A model generated the notes under the pieces. It worked only from the letters and a program-made list of their open reading frames with translations, made no database searches and was not told where the DNA came from. Of a stretch of DNA of 24,453 nucleotides, positions 6,546 to 13,559 are shown in pieces. The translations under genes were made by a program, and so were the position numbers. The DNA comes from a virus. Location: IMG/VR virus record IMGVR_UViG_3300049595_002672, positions 1 to 24,453 of that record; one strand, given 5' to 3'. Position 1 is the stretch's first letter, and every line of letters starts with the position of its first letter.

Positions 6546-6560
6546 GTCCGGTGATCGGAC
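6546..6560. repeat. Palindrome copy 7 (GTCCG-GTGAT-CGGAC)
   Basis: Lies in the divergent interval 6517-6635 between the first minus-strand gene of the block and the plus-strand gene at 6636, where an operator could act on both directions. Confidence 0.85.
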
Positions 6561-6635
6561 AGCGTCTTGCTGCCCTTTCCGGTTCATTAATAAGTGACCA
6601 GCAGCGCGATTTACTCTGTTACGAGAGGGGGAAAT

Positions 6636-7253
6636 GTGCGATTATTACGGATGCCCAGACCGCCCCTTTCTGTAGACTGGCAAGCTATTCGCGGACTCTA
6701 CCTCCAAGGAGTCGAGCCTTTGACGTTAGCGAATAAGTTTGCAATCAAGATAAGCACCTTGAATTCAAGGATTTACAGAGAGAAGTGGCATGAGATATTG
6801 CAAGGGGAAAAGAAAACGAATGAGAAGTTGAAAGAGGAAAGCGTAGCAATCGCAAGGGACATCTGGACAGAGAGACGCGAGACAATCCGAGAGCGCATCC
6901 ATCTCATAGGTGATCGAATGACCCTTGCTGCATCGCAACTCTCTGAAGATCAACTAATTAACAAGGCAGACAAGATCAAGATTGCGACAGAGATTGCAGG
7001 AAAATCAGTAGGGCTGGACAGAGAGGAAGACCGGAACCAAGTAAACATCGCCATTTTGGGCGCAATAGGCTCAAAATCAGGTGCTTATGATGATATTGTG
7101 CAAGGTGAGGTCTGGTCAGAATCGGGTCGAAAGCTACCCTCTAACAGTGTAGAGCACACGGAATCCGAATCCGTGAACACCACCACCCAACCCACCACTG
7201 TCCCCCTCGACCCAGCCGCGCCACTGTATGATAATATAAATAATGGGTTCTAA
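6636..7253 (+). CDS. Putative small terminase subunit or HTH DNA-binding protein
   Basis: GTG at 6636 is chosen because GAGG (6625-6628) lies 7 bases before it; ATG at 6651 is the alternative. Near the N-terminus, WQAIRGLYLQGVEPLTLANKFAIKISTLNSRIYREKW reads as a helix-turn-helix of the type found at the start of small terminase subunits. A long charged helix follows, then DKIKIATEIAGKSVGLD. The last 50 residues are Ser/Thr/Pro-rich and likely disordered. The gene is visibly more AT-rich than its neighbours, with codons such as ATA, AAG and TTA, which hints at a separate origin. The large terminase is 15 kb away on the same strand. A regulator is the main alternative. Confidence 0.6.
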   Translation: MRLLRMPRPPLSVDWQAIRGLYLQGVEPLTLANKFAIKISTLNSRIYREKWHEILQGEKKTNEKLKEESVAIARDIWTERRETIRERIHLIGDRMTLAASQLSEDQLINKADKIKIATEIAGKSVGLDREEDRNQVNIAILGAIGSKSGAYDDIVQGEVWSESGRKLPSNSVEHTESESVNTTTQPTTVPLDPAAPLYDNINNGF

Positions 7254-7292
7254 ATTTTTTGCCCGTTTTTAGAATTATTAACTTTTAGGGGA

Positions 7293-7321
7293 GGGGAGAG
7301 CCGGATCGGACGGAACTCCCC
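7293..7321. other. Stem-loop between convergent genes
   Basis: GGGGAG (7293-7298) pairs with CTCCCC (7316-7321) in the interval between the convergent genes ending at 7253 and 7330. A T-rich stretch lies to the left but not adjacent. It could be a bidirectional terminator, weakly supported. Confidence 0.3.
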
Positions 7322-7329
7322 CTGGCGCG

Positions 7330-7467
7330 TTAGAGAAGTGAACACAGATACTTCAGGAAACGACGCCACCGGAAAGAAGTCACGACAGCCTTCCGGTCAC
7401 CCCGCTCGAAGTATCCAAGCCCGCCGTAGGGTCCGTAGACCAAGCCAAGATCGTTCGATCGATACAT
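7330..7467 (-). CDS. Small basic hypothetical protein (45 aa)
   Basis: A minus-strand frame preceded by AAAGGAGGTGA, the strongest Shine-Dalgarno sequence in the window. Two in-frame ATGs exist. The one at 7467 has 9-base spacing and is chosen; 7473 is only 3 bases from the site. The product reads MYRSNDLGLVYGPYGGLGYF then a basic tail (RKAVVTSFRWRRFLKYL). No family is recognised. It runs against the plus-strand genes around it and follows the possible membrane-protein frame at 7474-7590 without a gap. Confidence 0.6.
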   Translation of the reverse strand: MYRSNDLGLVYGPYGGLGYFERGDRKAVVTSFRWRRFLKYLCSLL

Positions 7468-7473
7468 ACACAT

Positions 7474-7590
7474 TCACCTCCTTTCATCGGCGCGTAATAA
7501 AGCACGGATCAGGCCAAGTGCTATAATAACTGCGGCGAGGATGCCGGCAGTGGCGACATGGTGGTAATGCTGCCTGCCGGCGTCCCGCCT
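7474..7590 (-). CDS. Possible tiny membrane protein without a normal start codon
   Basis: This 38-codon minus-strand frame lies between a TAG (7591-7593) and a TGA that touches the next ATG. It encodes QHYHHVATAGILAAVIIALG then a charged tail (RALLRADERR): one clear membrane segment with flanking charges. No ATG, GTG or TTG is present in frame, so it is a gene with an unusual start, a decayed gene, or chance. The ribosome site of the 7330-7467 gene lies in its last codons, which favours a real operon. Confidence 0.35.
   Translation of the reverse strand, partial: RRDAGRQHYHHVATAGILAAVIIALGLIRALLRADERR
7540..7584. other. Stem-loop upstream of the 7679 gene
   Basis: GATGCCGGCAG (7540-7550) pairs with CTGCCGGCGTC (7574-7584), 11 bp including one G-T. 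CTATAATAACTG at 7521-7532 just upstream resembles a -10 box and partly matches the junction motif. Plus-strand leader structure or a minus-strand coding constraint are both possible. Confidence 0.45.
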
Positions 7591-7678
7591 CTAAATGACG
7601 GGGGTCGTGCAGCGGAGAGATAAACCGTGCGGCTCGTTTACTGGGAATCACCCGGACCTCGTCCCACTTCTACAAAAT

Positions 7679-8071
7679 ATGGACAAAATCTTCGGCTACG
7701 AAATCAGAACTCCCTACGACTCGGAATTGGATTTCTTCAAAAAGAACTTAAACACCACCGGTATGGCCACTGAAGACGGCCGCATCATCCTCAACCCCTT
7801 CTCTGACTTAGACCCGGCGTCCCAGAAGTCCGTTGCCACGAACGAGGCTGCACGGCTCTTGATGTGGGAAAACAAGATCAAGCCAGACTTCGATGTGACC
7901 GAGGAACAGAAGAATGCCTTCAAGGGAACCGCATACGAGGAGAACGAGGAAGCATTGAAGGAGACGATTATCGCCAGGGCTATCGCAGGAGACCCGTCGG
8001 CCGGGAAACTTACGACCCGACAGAAAGAGTGGGCGAACCTAGTCGGAGCGCAGCTTCGGGCGCGTAAATGA
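7679..8071 (+). CDS. Conserved-type phage protein of unknown function (130 aa)
   Basis: Starts MDKIFGYEIRTPYDSELDFF at 7679. No ribosome site is visible, and an in-frame ATG at 7595 gives a less protein-like extension. The middle reads GMATEDGRIILNPFSDLDPASQ, then NEAARLLMWENKIKPDF and ARAIAGDPSAGKLTTRQKEW. This order of motifs is one I recall from many environmental phage genomes, without known function. It overlaps the next gene as ATGA and heads a three-gene plus-strand unit. Confidence 0.75.
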   Translation: MDKIFGYEIRTPYDSELDFFKKNLNTTGMATEDGRIILNPFSDLDPASQKSVATNEAARLLMWENKIKPDFDVTEEQKNAFKGTAYEENEEALKETIIARAIAGDPSAGKLTTRQKEWANLVGAQLRARK

Positions 8072-8289
8072 AAGCCATCCTCGAATTCACCCTGCCGGAA
8101 GAAAGCCACGAGCACCAAGACGCCCTCCAGGGCTCTGAGTGGAAGTGGGCGGTGTCAGACCTCTCGGACTACCTCCGGAACCAGATCAAGCACGTCGACC
8201 ACTCGGCCGAGGAATACCGCATCTTGGAGGCCGTCCAAGAGCGACTTTTCGAGATCCTTGATGACCGAGGGCTCAACCTTTACGAATGA
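8068..8289 (+). CDS. Conserved-type small phage protein (73 aa)
   Basis: Starts at the ATGA overlap with the preceding stop. MKAILEFTLPEESHEHQDALQGSEWKW followed by helices (LSDYLRNQIKH, ILEAVQERLFEILDDRGLNL) matches a small acidic alpha protein I recall in many phages, often next to replication or structural genes and without assigned function. Coupled translation with both neighbours is likely. Confidence 0.75.
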   Translation: MKAILEFTLPEESHEHQDALQGSEWKWAVSDLSDYLRNQIKHVDHSAEEYRILEAVQERLFEILDDRGLNLYE

Positions 8290-8441
8290 CCTTCTGGCCT
8301 CTACTGATAACGACACTGCTTTATCTCATTACCGCGGCCGGCTGGTATCGCGAGGGTAATGTAGGACTTGCGATAGCCTTCGCAGGTTATGCCGCAGCGA
8401 ACCTCGGGTTTCTGTATATAACGATGTTCGGACAGCCTTAA
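8286..8441 (+). CDS. Small membrane protein (51 aa)
   Basis: Begins at the ATGA overlap with the upstream stop. Two hydrophobic segments, residues 3-19 (FWPLLITTLLYLITAAG) and 27-47 (GLAIAFAGYAAANLGF...), flank a short charged loop WYREGN. This predicts an inner-membrane hairpin. Similar two-segment proteins in other phages have no assigned role; a holin would fit the topology, but there is no lysis enzyme nearby. Confidence 0.7.
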   Translation: MTFWPLLITTLLYLITAAGWYREGNVGLAIAFAGYAAANLGFLYITMFGQP

Positions 8442-8465
8442 AGGCTCGATTTCGGCCGATTAGGT

Positions 8466-8780
8466 GGGAACTCACTTGTCAGTTCCCCTAAGTTCCCACC
8501 CTGAGTTCCCGAGGTTAAGTCACTGATTTACAGTATACTTACGACAAAAGGGAACTGAGGAACTTACCCCTATATCTTTTCTTATAAAAAAGAGTATATA
8601 TACCCCGTAAGTTCTCCCCCCACGGTCGCCGGGGGCGGCACCCCAGTCCCCCCGAAAACCACCATGCCTCTACCCCCTAAAATGAGTTCCTCAGTTCCCT
8701 TTTACCCTAAACCATTAACCATGAACCAGTTACCCTTGGGAACTTAGGGTGGAACTAAGAACCTGAGTTCCCCAGTTCCC
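8466..8780. repeat. AGTTCCC iteron array, candidate replication origin
   Basis: Nine perfect AGTTCCC/GGGAACT heptamers occur at 8466, 8481, 8491, 8504, 8550, 8693, 8738, 8766 and 8774. Four one-mismatch copies are at 8558, 8610, 8685 and 8750. Three pairs have 8-base spacing. AAAAGGGAACTGAGGAACT (8546-8564) is repeated exactly in inverse at 8685-8703. Between these arms is an AT-rich stretch (8570-8602) followed by a C/G-rich one. AACCATT/AACCATG/AACCAGT lies at 8710-8730. Iterons plus an AT-rich core are typical of replication origins. No gene was found in 8442-8943, and the array faces the minus-strand replication genes. Confidence 0.7.
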
Positions 8781-8832
8781 CTGCATCTTATAGCCCTGTA
8801 TCATGTTCCTCTGTAGCGTTCACCTTGAGCCT

Positions 8833-8881
8833 TGAAGTCGAACCTTTCGACTTCATCGAACAGTCGATCGACTGCATGAAG
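8833..8881. other. Overlapping stem-loops beside the iteron array
   Basis: TGAAGTCGA (8833-8841) pairs with TCGACTTCA (8847-8855). CAGTCGATCGACTG (8861-8874) is a perfect palindrome. CTTCAT (8851-8856) can pair with ATGAAG (8876-8881). The stems share bases, so two alternative folds are possible. Confidence 0.6.
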
Positions 8882-8943
8882 CAAGCAATCTGGTCCCGAT
8901 GTCCAAGCCAAACTTGGACTACTGCGTAAAAGCTACTCCGCGG

Positions 8944-9369
8944 TCAGACCCACCGGACCACGCAGCCCGCTTCATGGAACATGGTGCGTGCTGCATGGAA
9001 CGAGTCAGCCCACCTGGAGGCGTCGGGCACCTCGGGGCAGATGACTTCGGTGATCCCCGCCTGGATGATGGCGGCGGCGCACTGAGCGCATGGCTGGAAG
9101 GGGTAGACCACGATCGAGCAGCCGTGGAGCGGCTCGCGGGCAGCAAGGATCGCGTTAAGCTCTGCGTGGACCGTGTAGAGGAGTTTCTGGTCTCGGTCGG
9201 CCAACCGTGCCGGATCGTCGGAAACGGCCCTGGGGAGGCCGTTGAAGCCCACGCTGGCCACCGAGCGGTCGGGCCGGATAATAACCGCGCCGACTTGGGT
9301 CGAGTCTTTTGACCAGCCGGCAACGTGTGCGGCTAGGTTAATAAACCTCGCGGTCCACTTGGCGTTCAT
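8944..9369 (-). CDS. Deoxycytidylate (dCMP) deaminase
   Basis: Converts dCMP to dUMP, feeding thymidylate synthesis in the cytosol. The zinc-binding motifs are clear: HAE at 68-70, with the catalytic Glu, and PCAQC at 93-97. TQVGAVIIRPDRS (24-36) and GFNGLPR (41-47) match the substrate-side motifs of phage and bacterial dCMP deaminases. Length 141 is normal. No ribosome site is visible before the ATG. No thymidylate synthase is in the window, so the product would use the host enzyme or a gene elsewhere. A general deoxycytidine deaminase is a less likely alternative. Confidence 0.9.
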   Translation of the reverse strand: MNAKWTARFINLAAHVAGWSKDSTQVGAVIIRPDRSVASVGFNGLPRAVSDDPARLADRDQKLLYTVHAELNAILAAREPLHGCSIVVYPFQPCAQCAAAIIQAGITEVICPEVPDASRWADSFHAARTMFHEAGCVVRWV

Positions 9370-9407
9370 ATTTTAGGCGGCGGTGGCGGGACTCGACACC
9401 CGCTCTT

Positions 9408-9435
9408 GTCACATATTCGTGTGTTATTTTGTGAC
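9408..9435. other. Weak inverted repeat between deaminase and primase genes
   Basis: GTCACA (9408-9413) pairs with TGTGAC (9430-9435) in the 111-base gap between the primase-helicase stop and the deaminase start. No other signal was recognised there. Confidence 0.3.
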
Positions 9436-9480
9436 GCTCCGCTGTCCGGCCGCGTGTCCTTCCACGCCGCACCGCCATGA

Positions 9481-11799
9481 TTAAAATGGGTTGTGGTCTT
9501 CTTCCGCCGTCTCCGGGGTCGGCTTGGTCAGCCGGTATTTGTGGAGCTTGGCCTTGCCGCAGCGTTTGGCGATCAACTCGACGTTCGGGTCACCTTGGGT
9601 CTGGAGTTCGGCGAGGCGGCGTCCGAGGACGCGAACCGGCCACTCACGGGTCAGGGAGACGTTGTCGAAGACATCGTTGAAGGATTGGTGCAGTTCGACC
9701 GCGGTTCCCTCCCACGGTTCGTCGGTGCCACGGCGCTCCCACCAAGCGTTGAGCGTGTCGCGCAATTCGGCGGTGCGGCTTGAGGCTTCGATCTTCTCGC
9801 GCACTTCTTGGGCGATGTAGCTACGGATGAAGTAGCGGTTGGCTGCGTCGATGTATTTCGGTGGGATATCCCACCCCTTGAGCCAAGCGAGGAGGGCGGG
9901 GAGTTCGGATTCCACGTCCTTGAGTTCATCGACCGTCGGGCCTTCCTCGAAGGTTCTCATAGCCAGCGCGATGATCTTGTCCTCATTCGAGATGTTGAGC
10001 GCCGGCACAGCCTTGATTGACACTGGATCGTCGTTGGCTGCGATGACCACCCGCCCGCGCCACTCAACCATGATCGGTGTCAGGTATTTCTCGTGATACT
10101 TGTGGGTGCCGTGGGCGACCAGCTTCTTGATCGCGCTCGCGTAGCGGTTGAGTTGCGCCTCGGATTCCGCGGCACGGGAGTCATCAATGATGGCCAGTGG
10201 CGACTGGAAGAGGTCGGCGTTGAATCCGTTGCCTTCGCCCGAGACGATCGAGGAGAGATCCGCGTAGCCGCCCATCGCGGGCTTGAGGAACTTCTCGATG
10301 AAGAAGGTCTTATAGCAGTGGACCGGACCAACCAAGATCATGGCTTGGCCCATGCAGAGTTTGCCACGTTCCGCCGATTCGTAGAACCGTTTGAACCACG
10401 CGAGGAAGATGTCGCGGTATTCATCGGAGGCGAAGACGTTGTCGAGGATGGCCGCGTAGCGTGGGAAGCCTTCACCCCAAGCCCCGGCGGTCTCGGCCGC
10501 TTTGACGATATGGACGTTCTTGGCGGTGTTGAGGTATTTCTTCCCGCCCTCGAACCAGAGTTCGTTCGGGTTGTAGAGGGAGGGGCCCGCACCATCGACA
10601 CGGCGATTTTCTCTGATAAAAGCCTTGGCGCGATCCATTGGGGACATTGCAGCGCCTTTAGGGGCCCGGTCCGAAAACCCGCGGCATTTGAGTTCGCTGG
10701 ACAGCATCGCGACCATCTCGTAGCGCCAGATCCCGTCGGCTGCTTTCATAAAGAAGGTTTTGCCGTCGTAGTAGATGTCTTCAAACTGCCCACTCTTGTT
10801 CGCCTTGGTGGACGGTTTGGACACCTCTGGTGAGGTGCTATCCCCAGCAAGGGGGGTGGCAGATTGTCCCCCTCCCTCTAATCCCGTCGAATTCGATGGG
10901 TTTAGACGCCCAGCCTCCGGGTTGAAGTAGATGAGGGTCTGTGCCTTTCCGGTGTCTTTCCTCATGCACCCTGGCACACGAGTCAGGCGCACGGCCGACA
11001 TGGCAGCGGGATCGGCACCGAGCGGGACGAGGACATCGGCAATCTCGGAGGCTTTCTCCAGATACTCGGCACGGTTTTTAGTATTTACGCGGACGAGAGC
11101 GTGAGCCGACTTCGAGCCGGAGGTCGTGACCGAGACGATCGGGAGGTTGAGATTGGAGAGCACACGTAGCCATAGTTCGAGATCGACCGAGTCGGATTCG
11201 ATGAGGAGGTATTCGTAGGCCACGAGATTCTCTTCGGCCCGGCGGGACTTCTTGCCGAGGCGCTCGATCGCTTTGAATTGACCGTCGACCGGATTGACCA
11301 TGATCCATGCGCCCTCTGTGTTGTTGGCGATGATTTGATCGACGGCCAGATCCGGCACCTTGTCGTGCCACACCAGCCTCCCTTGAGTCTGCTGATCGAC
11401 GAAAACGATGTTGTGCTTGCCGCCGTAGAGACGACGGAGGAACTCGGAGGTCGAGACATCGGCTGTCGGGATGGGTGAGGAGGCTTTGAAATCCTCGATC
11501 GATAGCGGGCCTTCTTTGGTCAGTTCGGCTAGGCGATCCTCATCCTTCTCGCGCTTCAGCGAAACCTTCGGGCGCGGCTCGATGAGACCCTCGGCCTCGG
11601 CGCGGACATTGGCGATTGTGTCGACGATCTCGCGAGGTTGCGGCGGGCGCTGCAAATAATGAGTCACCCATGAGTCAATAAATTGGTCATCATAGGCGTT
11701 AGCAACCAGCGCGTGCGCTGCGCCGAACATCCATGTGTGGCATCCTTGGCCGGAGGTTGGGCAGGGGTTGAGTCCGAGTTCTTCAGGTGTAGGTGACAT
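9481..11799 (-). CDS. AEP-type primase fused to D5/SF3-like helicase
   Basis: A 772-residue replication protein. The N-terminal half has a primase-polymerase look: LIESDSVDLELWL, then SGSKSAHALVRV near residue 230 and AAMSAVRLTRVPGC, a pattern found in AEP-family phage primases. The C-terminal half is an ATPase with ILVGPVHCYKT near 490 (Walker A position), LAIIDDSR near 535 (Walker B), and VVIAANDDP as the sensor strand. The Walker A lacks the usual Gly before Lys (Tyr instead). ATG at 11799 lies 7 bases after junction motif copy d. It would prime and unwind DNA for the polymerase encoded just upstream. Confidence 0.8.
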   Translation of the reverse strand: MSPTPEELGLNPCPTSGQGCHTWMFGAAHALVANAYDDQFIDSWVTHYLQRPPQPREIVDTIANVRAEAEGLIEPRPKVSLKREKDEDRLAELTKEGPLSIEDFKASSPIPTADVSTSEFLRRLYGGKHNIVFVDQQTQGRLVWHDKVPDLAVDQIIANNTEGAWIMVNPVDGQFKAIERLGKKSRRAEENLVAYEYLLIESDSVDLELWLRVLSNLNLPIVSVTTSGSKSAHALVRVNTKNRAEYLEKASEIADVLVPLGADPAAMSAVRLTRVPGCMRKDTGKAQTLIYFNPEAGRLNPSNSTGLEGGGQSATPLAGDSTSPEVSKPSTKANKSGQFEDIYYDGKTFFMKAADGIWRYEMVAMLSSELKCRGFSDRAPKGAAMSPMDRAKAFIRENRRVDGAGPSLYNPNELWFEGGKKYLNTAKNVHIVKAAETAGAWGEGFPRYAAILDNVFASDEYRDIFLAWFKRFYESAERGKLCMGQAMILVGPVHCYKTFFIEKFLKPAMGGYADLSSIVSGEGNGFNADLFQSPLAIIDDSRAAESEAQLNRYASAIKKLVAHGTHKYHEKYLTPIMVEWRGRVVIAANDDPVSIKAVPALNISNEDKIIALAMRTFEEGPTVDELKDVESELPALLAWLKGWDIPPKYIDAANRYFIRSYIAQEVREKIEASSRTAELRDTLNAWWERRGTDEPWEGTAVELHQSFNDVFDNVSLTREWPVRVLGRRLAELQTQGDPNVELIAKRCGKAKLHKYRLTKPTPETAEEDHNPF

Positions 11800-11806
11800 A
11801 TTGAGT

Positions 11807-11819
11807 GGTGGAGTTATTA
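11807..11819 (-). repeat. Junction motif TAATAACTCCACC, copy d
   Basis: 12 of 13 bases match. It begins with the tandem TAA stops of the polymerase gene, preceded by AAA, and lies just before the primase-helicase start. Confidence 0.75.
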
Positions 11820-13277
11820 TTTACGGTAATGTTTGGATACGATGGCTTCGGCTCCCAGCGGGAGGTCCGAGGCCCAAATTGGTGGGGTGGACATGATTTC
11901 TTCGATCACTTGGCGGTGATCTTCGGCGTCATATTCATCGATGAGGACGACGACTTCATCGTGGATACGCATGAGGATTTCATAACCAGCGTCTTCCAGT
12001 GCCATGCAGCGGTCCATGAAGACATCACGGGCAAGCGCCTGCGTGGCATTTTCCGCCAGCAAGCCCCCATACAGCTTTACGTCCATGAGCTTCCCGAGTC
12101 TCGGGAGCTTGGCGACGATGTTGCCGGTGATGCGCCGAACGTCGCGGTAAACGAGTTCTCGTCCGGAGGGTAGGGGAATTTCCAAAGTCTTGTCGTTTGG
12201 GTCGGTGGAGATGCGGAGCGCACGATCGAGCTTGGCCCACAGTGCGGTGATCTTCGGAGACGACTCGCGGTAGGACTGCACAATTTGTTGCGATTCCTCG
12301 AAAGATATGTCGAGTCCGGCCAGCATCTTGGCGACGAGTTGGAACTTCGCCGCACCGCAGCCATAACCAAGACCAAGCACACGGGCCTTGGCGAGAAAGC
12401 GCATCTTCGGATCCACTTCCTTTAGTGGGCGGGGGTCGTTGTATCCCATCGTCGCCCTAGCGTGCGCCTCGTAGATGTCGATACCGGAGGCGATCAGCTT
12501 GAGAAGATCATGGTCCTTGGCGAGGTAGGGGAGGCAGCGTGCTTCGATCTGGGCAAGATCGCAGATGACGAGTGTATTCCCCGCGGGTGCCTCGATGAGG
12601 TTGCGGATATCCACGCCGGCCACTTCTCCTTTGGGGATATTCTGGGCATTCCAGCCGCCCCCTCCGCTATCCCGTCCGGTCGTAGCTCCGAAGTATTTGA
12701 GTTCGTAGCCCATGCGACCGTCGGGCCGCGTCCGGGCGATCATCGCCTGCACAGTCTTCAAATGTTTGTTGGCCTTACGATAGTCGCGCACAGCGCGAAC
12801 CCACGGAAACTTGTCGGCGAACTCCGCTTCCCATGCCGCACCTTCCGGATCTTTCTCGGCAAAGGACTTGGGTGAGCGGATGCCCTCCTTCTCGCACTGA
12901 TCGCGAATCGCTTGCAGGGAGAGGGGAGGATACTCGCCACCGATCCACGGAAGGAGAGCCTCGGTCCGGCGCTTCTCCTCGATGAGCTTGGCTTCCGCGG
13001 CCTTGAGCTTCTCCATGTTGACTGGCACCCCGCGCATTCCCATCCGGCGCGTCATAGCCGAGATCCGCCACTCATGGTCGGGCATCTTATGGCCGTGCTC
13101 CTTCCAGAGCATGAAGGTGGCCTTCGCGTCATGGAGCGCGTAGCGGGCGACTTCTTTTTTGAAGTCGTTGGTCATGTAGGGTGACTTAGGCACTTGGTTT
13201 CGGAATCCGAATAGGTTGGGGGAGTAGGTAAGGCCGCAGATGTGACTTCCGACTACCGGGCTTGCGGCGGTAACCAA
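11817..13277 (-). CDS. Family A DNA polymerase, lacking Exo I and II
   Basis: Replicative polymerase. Exo III is at YALHDA (46-51), motif A at VICDLAQIEAR (237-247, Asp240), motif B at R293-x3-K297 with GLGYG, and motif C at HDE (439-441). Exo I and Exo II, normally in the same chain, are in the separate gene 13544-14038. The start is uncertain. TTG at 13277 is given because codons before the ATG at 13175 (GLTYSPNLFGFRNQVPKSPY) still look coding, with mostly C in third positions. A +1 shift from the 13186-13359 frame would also join them. Neighbours are the primase-helicase downstream and the exonuclease fragment upstream. Confidence 0.85.
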   Translation of the reverse strand: MVTAASPVVGSHICGLTYSPNLFGFRNQVPKSPYMTNDFKKEVARYALHDAKATFMLWKEHGHKMPDHEWRISAMTRRMGMRGVPVNMEKLKAAEAKLIEEKRRTEALLPWIGGEYPPLSLQAIRDQCEKEGIRSPKSFAEKDPEGAAWEAEFADKFPWVRAVRDYRKANKHLKTVQAMIARTRPDGRMGYELKYFGATTGRDSGGGGWNAQNIPKGEVAGVDIRNLIEAPAGNTLVICDLAQIEARCLPYLAKDHDLLKLIASGIDIYEAHARATMGYNDPRPLKEVDPKMRFLAKARVLGLGYGCGAAKFQLVAKMLAGLDISFEESQQIVQSYRESSPKITALWAKLDRALRISTDPNDKTLEIPLPSGRELVYRDVRRITGNIVAKLPRLGKLMDVKLYGGLLAENATQALARDVFMDRCMALEDAGYEILMRIHDEVVVLIDEYDAEDHRQVIEEIMSTPPIWASDLPLGAEAIVSKHYRK

Positions 13278-13359
13278 CCAGGGCGAAGTCCTCTCCGGAC
13301 TTGGCGAAGATCGGGAGTAGTCGACCTTGGTCGATGAGTTTTTTGATTTTAGGTGTCAT
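13186..13359 (-). CDS. Small protein (57 aa) between exonuclease and polymerase
   Basis: ATG at 13359 overlaps the upstream stop as ATGA. The first 33 residues (MTPKIKKLIDQGRLLPIFAK...EDFALVGYRRKP) look like a real small domain. The remaining residues are Arg/Pro/Leu-rich and overlap the polymerase frame, where codon choice favours the polymerase frame. So this gene may end as written, or continue into the polymerase by a +1 shift near 13260. No family is recognised. Confidence 0.5.
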   Translation of the reverse strand: MTPKIKKLIDQGRLLPIFAKSGEDFALVGYRRKPGSRKSHLRPYLLPQPIRIPKPSA

Positions 13360-13559
13360 CGTCTTACGAAGGTCTGGTCACTCAGCCACATGGCGTTGAG
13401 ATGCTCGTGAGACATGTCTGCTCTCCAAAAGAAAGCCGACTTGCGTTGGGTTTTCGGATCAGGTTCGAAGGTGACGTAGCCATCGTTGTCGTGACCGAAA
13501 TCCTCCGGTGTCTGCCATCCGCTGATCGCGGTGAATACGCGCATTAGTCCTTTGTCCAT
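13356..13559 (-). CDS. Small hypothetical protein (67 aa)
   Basis: ATG at 13559 (MDKGLMRVFTAISGW) overlaps the end of the exonuclease gene, with AAAGGGATGAT as ribosome site inside that gene. It is aromatic and acidic (DFGHDNDGYVTFEPD...AFFWRADMSHEHLNAMW). No family is recognised. Both flanks overlap their neighbours, which argues that it is translated rather than part of a silent insertion. Confidence 0.65.
   Translation of the reverse strand: MDKGLMRVFTAISGWQTPEDFGHDNDGYVTFEPDPKTQRKSAFFWRADMSHEHLNAMWLSDQTFVRR

Noticed and set aside
8466-8780. CRISPR array or tandem repeat array
   Set aside because: The repeats are 7 bases, on both strands, with irregular spacing and no spacers of constant length.
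8899-9312. Plus-strand frame opposite the dCMP deaminase
   Set aside because: The minus strand has unmistakable HAE and PCxxC zinc motifs; the plus frame is a shadow.
10093-10833. Plus-strand frame opposite the primase-helicase
   Set aside because: It is antisense to conserved ATPase motifs and has no domain of its own.
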